Assembly: GCA_031279395.1 (NCBI GenBank)
Contig: JAITIO010000022.1
Span: forward strand, 1-26,586
Length of the DNA stretch: 26,586 nucleotides
Reading direction: 5' to 3'
From: Puniceicoccales bacterium
Lineage (GTDB): Bacteria > Verrucomicrobiota > Verrucomicrobiia > Opitutales > JAIRKQ01
This document shows positions 23,436 through 26,586 of the stretch, piece by piece. The position numbers and the translations under genes were made by a program. The notes under the pieces are model-generated. The model saw only the letters and a list, made by a program, of their open reading frames with translations, did no database searches and was not told where the DNA came from. Within the stretch, counting starts at the first letter, position 1; each line of letters opens with the position of its first letter.

Positions 23436-24662
23436 CTATTCTGCGATTGATATTGTGGCAAAACGTGGATGTTTGATCAATGAAAGAAAACCAAAGGACG
23501 AAATCAGTACGAGTGTGGCCGAAAAGTAGCTCATTTGGGCCAATGACAAATATTGGCGAATACCATACCCTATGAAGGGCGATAGTAACCCTCTTAGTCC
23601 CGTAACGGCAACGTTGAGACCCATGTATAGGCTAAATTTTTCCTTCGGTACAATTTTAGTGACCCACAGACACCAAATTATTTCACCTCCGCCACGGGCA
23701 ATGCCGGCACAAGCGGATGCAAGGGCAACTAAGAATTTTATCTTTGTATTAAAAAATAGCAAGACGCTGGCTATTAGAAACAGATTAACAATCAGTTTTA
23801 TAGCAATAAAATTGAACCGATGGAAGATTTGGCCGCATACGAAGGTGCTAAAAATTCTAAATCCCATGGGAATAGTTATGGATACGAGGACCGTAAACAT
23901 ATTCGAAGCACCCATGCCGCAGGTACTATCCATTAGGTATTCTGTCCGCAGGGGCCCCATCATTTGTATACCAATCCCCGATAACGACCACCAAAGGAGA
24001 GCTATGCCAAATTGCTTGTCAGTAAAAATTATTTTGATACTGGAAGCCATGGATTTTTTCCCTTTCGTGGGAAGAATCCTGGAAGGAATTTTAGAAAAGG
24101 ATACGGCCGTTCCCATTGCCGCCATTGACACAAGGAGAAGCACCAGTTTATAGTTTTGCAGATTTAAATCCATCAATTTTCCCCCTATTTGTCCAAAAAT
24201 TATGGTGGATAATAGCAACAGATTAAGGGTAACGGCTAGCCGACTACCTCGTTCCTGCGGTGAATAATTTTGGCCATAGACATCTTCCATAAGAGGAATC
24301 GGCTGTTTGGAAAAAATTATGGCAAATGATATTAGGATCGAAAATGATACAATCGATGTTGCCAAAGTTGAAGCAAAGACCAGGAACGAAACAATGAGCC
24401 AGTAAATCGTACTAAAATCCATGGTCTTATATCGTTTTTGCCGTGCTACCAAGGACTGAGTTAGGACGGTAAAGAAATTTCCCATAAAACTTGAGGCAAA
24501 TACGAGAGATTTTATCCAATTTGGGGCCTGAAATATTCGAAGGACAATAACCAAAGCAAGACTCTCGGTCAAAGAATCCATGAATCCAGCACAGAGACAC
24601 CGCCAATTGTCGAAGAAGAATGTTTTTCTTGCTACTTCGATATTTGAAAAAACTTTGCCCAT
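23436..24662 (-). CDS. Major facilitator superfamily transporter
   Basis: This 408-aa protein has about eleven or twelve hydrophobic segments, a central charged loop (about 200-215, with PTKGKKS), and MFS-like positions such as PQERGSRLA between helices in the first half. It has no close family signature that I can name. It lies 162 bases upstream of the ATP/ADP translocase on the same strand, so a shared transcript is possible. The substrate is unknown; sugars, amino acids or a host metabolite are all open. No Shine-Dalgarno is seen before the ATG, and none of the nearby alternatives is better. Confidence 0.78.
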   Translation of the reverse strand: MGKVFSNIEVARKTFFFDNWRCLCAGFMDSLTESLALVIVLRIFQAPNWIKSLVFASSFMGNFFTVLTQSLVARQKRYKTMDFSTIYWLIVSFLVFASTLATSIVSFSILISFAIIFSKQPIPLMEDVYGQNYSPQERGSRLAVTLNLLLLSTIIFGQIGGKLMDLNLQNYKLVLLLVSMAAMGTAVSFSKIPSRILPTKGKKSMASSIKIIFTDKQFGIALLWWSLSGIGIQMMGPLRTEYLMDSTCGMGASNMFTVLVSITIPMGFRIFSTFVCGQIFHRFNFIAIKLIVNLFLIASVLLFFNTKIKFLVALASACAGIARGGGEIIWCLWVTKIVPKEKFSLYMGLNVAVTGLRGLLSPFIGYGIRQYLSLAQMSYFSATLVLISSFGFLSLIKHPRFATISIAE

Positions 24663-24799
24663 GCCACTAGAAAAATGATAAAATTTTTCCCTGGCAAGCT
24701 GAAACTTGGCTGCAATCTGGCATCAGCCATCGAAAAAGAACCATCTCCGTTGAATCATAGGTTTTTTAGGAGAAAATTAGACTAAGGCACGTTTAAAAA

Positions 24800-24829
24800 T
24801 TGACAATTATGTGATGGAATATATATTAT
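24800..24829 (+). promoter_or_regulatory. Near-consensus sigma-70 promoter of the large 3' ORF
   Basis: TTGACA at 24800-24805 and TATTAT at 24824-24829 are 18 bases apart (or TATATT at 24822-24827, 16 apart). The expected transcript start near 24836 would leave a leader of about 23 bases containing AAAGGA (24845-24850), 8 bases before ATG 24859. This is the best promoter in the window. Confidence 0.75.
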
Positions 24830-24858
24830 CTTAGATTTAAACTTAAAGGAAGATCAAT

Positions 24859-26586
24859 ATGTTACAAACAGGTTTGGATTTCATGGAAGCAACGGTCGAA
24901 CTAACTGGTGTAGCAAAAAGTAAATTATCGAAATTATATTCACGTAACATAAATTCCGTTCAAGGATATGCTGATTTGTGTAAGACAGCAACCAAAATCA
25001 AACACAAAGCCATGGAAAAACGCAAATGTTTGAGTGGAAAGATTAAATTTGCTTTATTTCCCCGTAGTCTTTGGTTATGGAGCTTGCGTAGAAATTCTGG
25101 TATTGATGTTTTGATTAAAGAATTTAAACAAGGGTTGAAAGATATACATGGTAAACTTGCATCTGAGGCAGATGAAACAAGTACAAGTCTTAAAAAAGAG
25201 ATAGAAGAATATTTCGAATGCATTGGGGAATCCATCGAAAGTTCAGGACAACCTGAAACAGGCGAAGAAAGGTCCGCAGAATCCTTAGAAACAATCGACG
25301 ACACGATCCAAAATTCGGAGCATCACATCTTGGCATTTTTACATGGAAAAAATGTTTTCGGAGGAGAAATGTCTGACACTGGCGAGATACTGATAAGTCT
25401 TGACAGTGTCATGGAATCATTTCTTGGAAAATTAAATATCTCCAAAATTGATGGCATCAAAAATTTGACAGAAAAACATCTGCAGGACTGCATTGATGAA
25501 AATAAGTCAATAATGATAATAGAGGGTGGTGACGTCGAGAGGAATTGTAATGTTCTCTTAATTAGGAAAAATGAAAAAGGAACTTTGGAGGTTACAAGAT
25601 TTACCGAGCAGCCTAAAACTTTGAAAAGCAATGGTGGTATTCAAATGGATTCCGGAGATTATGTCAATGCATTTCAGCTATTTGATCTCAAAAATAGCGA
25701 GTCGTTTGAGACCAAAAAAACTAATTTGCAGAGAATATGCAGTGGCAGCGTACAAGCAAAGGAAGTTCCCAAGGAAAAAATGTTCCTGACAAAATCTAGA
25801 GGAAAAAATACGAGCCCAGAATTTGAATTATTACAAGCCTTGCAATATGCCGCAAAAGGAAATCCTTCTCAGGAAGCGCTTGTTGCCGAGTTTGAAATAG
25901 GCAGATACGTTGCTCATTTGAGCAATTTTAAATCCAAAATGGAAACGCCTGAACAAAATTTATTATTTGATCGGAATACGGTTACCTTTAATACTTTGAG
26001 TAGGGATGTGCAACAAAGAATTTTGTCTTTGCAAGCATCTGGAAAAATTAGTACGGAGGCGGCATCCAAATACTTATCACAGATAAACCGAATGATTGTT
26101 TCCCCGGCAGAACGTACATCAAATCCGGCAGCCGTAGACCCATCGTTGACGTCGGAGGCCGGAGCACAATCCCTTAGGTCCCATACTACATATACCCAAG
26201 ATAGCACCTTACAAACTTCAAATGGATATAACGTAGGAGTCTACAAAGACATTCCCACATTCCTGAAACAAACTATGTGTGATAATGACGATTATATGTC
26301 TGTTCGTTTGACCATGGGATTTGCCAGTGCACAGAGGTTTGAAGAACTCATATCTAACCATGAAGATACCCTGGAAGCCCTAAAAGGCGAAAACGCAACT
26401 GAAACCCTAAAAAACATCGTGGGGTTCTTCAGAATGGCTGTGGTGTATACGGAATACAATAAAAGAAATGGAATTGCTGTACCTAAGGATAAACAGGAAA
26501 TTTATGACAATCTCATAAAATTAGGAGCGGCGATTTATGAAAAATATGGAAAAGAGTGTGAGATTAATGAGACTACATATCAATGT
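24859..26586 (+). CDS. Large uncharacterised protein, truncated by the window end; candidate secreted effector
   Basis: I translated 576 codons from ATG 24859 to the last base without a stop, so the gene continues past the window. I recognise no family. Residues 1-60 are helical and basic (several Lys-rich turns), and a short hydrophobic-aromatic stretch KFALFPRSLWLWSL lies at 63-76. An acidic Ser/Glu-rich segment runs from about 103 to 150. A small beta-rich domain (about 215-275, around IMIIEGGDVERNCNVLLI) follows, then helical and Ser/Thr-rich regions (420-455). No signal peptide, Walker motif or protease motif is visible. The strong promoter, good ribosome binding site, isolated position, and mosaic of helical and low-complexity parts resemble effectors of intracellular bacteria. 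That role is inference only. Confidence 0.85.
   Translation, partial: MLQTGLDFMEATVELTGVAKSKLSKLYSRNINSVQGYADLCKTATKIKHKAMEKRKCLSGKIKFALFPRSLWLWSLRRNSGIDVLIKEFKQGLKDIHGKLASEADETSTSLKKEIEEYFECIGESIESSGQPETGEERSAESLETIDDTIQNSEHHILAFLHGKNVFGGEMSDTGEILISLDSVMESFLGKLNISKIDGIKNLTEKHLQDCIDENKSIMIIEGGDVERNCNVLLIRKNEKGTLEVTRFTEQPKTLKSNGGIQMDSGDYVNAFQLFDLKNSESFETKKTNLQRICSGSVQAKEVPKEKMFLTKSRGKNTSPEFELLQALQYAAKGNPSQEALVAEFEIGRYVAHLSNFKSKMETPEQNLLFDRNTVTFNTLSRDVQQRILSLQASGKISTEAASKYLSQINRMIVSPAERTSNPAAVDPSLTSEAGAQSLRSHTTYTQDSTLQTSNGYNVGVYKDIPTFLKQTMCDNDDYMSVRLTMGFASAQRFEELISNHEDTLEALKGENATETLKNIVGFFRMAVVYTEYNKRNGIAVPKDKQEIYDNLIKLGAAIYEKYGKECEINETTYQC

Noticed and set aside
1..26586. CRISPR arrays, tRNA or rRNA genes, complete insertion sequences, phage genes.
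   Set aside because: I looked for regularly spaced repeats, cloverleaf-like sequences and transposase or integrase motifs on both strands and saw none; a covariance search would be needed to exclude small RNAs fully.

Overview
The window reads as chromosomal DNA of an intracellular or host-associated Gram-negative bacterium of the Planctomycetota-Verrucomicrobiota-Chlamydiota (PVC) group. The lineage is inferred, not proven. The evidence is an LL-diaminopimelate aminotransferase, the chlamydia-like tilS-ftsH neighbourhood, lpxA and a heptose-phosphate adenylyltransferase (LPS with heptose, which argues against Chlamydiaceae), a prepilin with a C-terminal DGH motif common in Verrucomicrobia and Planctomycetes, a Tlc/NTT nucleotide transporter and an OTU-type cysteine protease. 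A verrucomicrobial (Opitutae/Puniceicoccales-like) endosymbiont of a eukaryote is my best guess. An environmental chlamydia is the main alternative.

Layout. 1-1207: non-coding or decayed DNA with degenerate direct repeats and hairpins, GC-rich in the first 430 bases, and one doubtful small ORF. 1208-1792 (-): unknown 194-aa protein. 2168-8923 (-): compact overlapping operon dapL, tilS, ftsH, clpX-like, rfaE2. 8942-13570 (+): nth, acpS, ffh, lpxA, rarA, starting only 18 bases from dapL on the other strand. 13571-13670: broken relic of a second clpP copy directly after the rarA stop. 13670-14785 (-): OTU deubiquitinase-like gene inserted against the grain. 14936-16299 (+): intact clpP and an Asp/Glu racemase-family gene. 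16342-19131 (-): bioD, bioA, bioB. 19239-20589 (+): prepilin-like protein and elongation factor P. 20674-24662 (-): HAD hydrolase, ATP/ADP translocase, MFS transporter. 24859 to the window end (+): a large open reading frame of at least 576 codons that runs off the window, with a near-consensus promoter and a good ribosome binding site. It is unlike any family I recognise.

Biology. Housekeeping genes (proteolysis, SRP targeting, DNA repair, lipid A, diaminopimelate/peptidoglycan, biotin) are packed in short operons. Between them sit genes that suit life inside a eukaryotic cell: nucleotide import, a probable ubiquitin-cleaving enzyme and a probable secreted protein. The most informative spot is the rarA - clpP relic - OTU - clpP junction, where a putative effector gene lies between a dead and a live copy of clpP.
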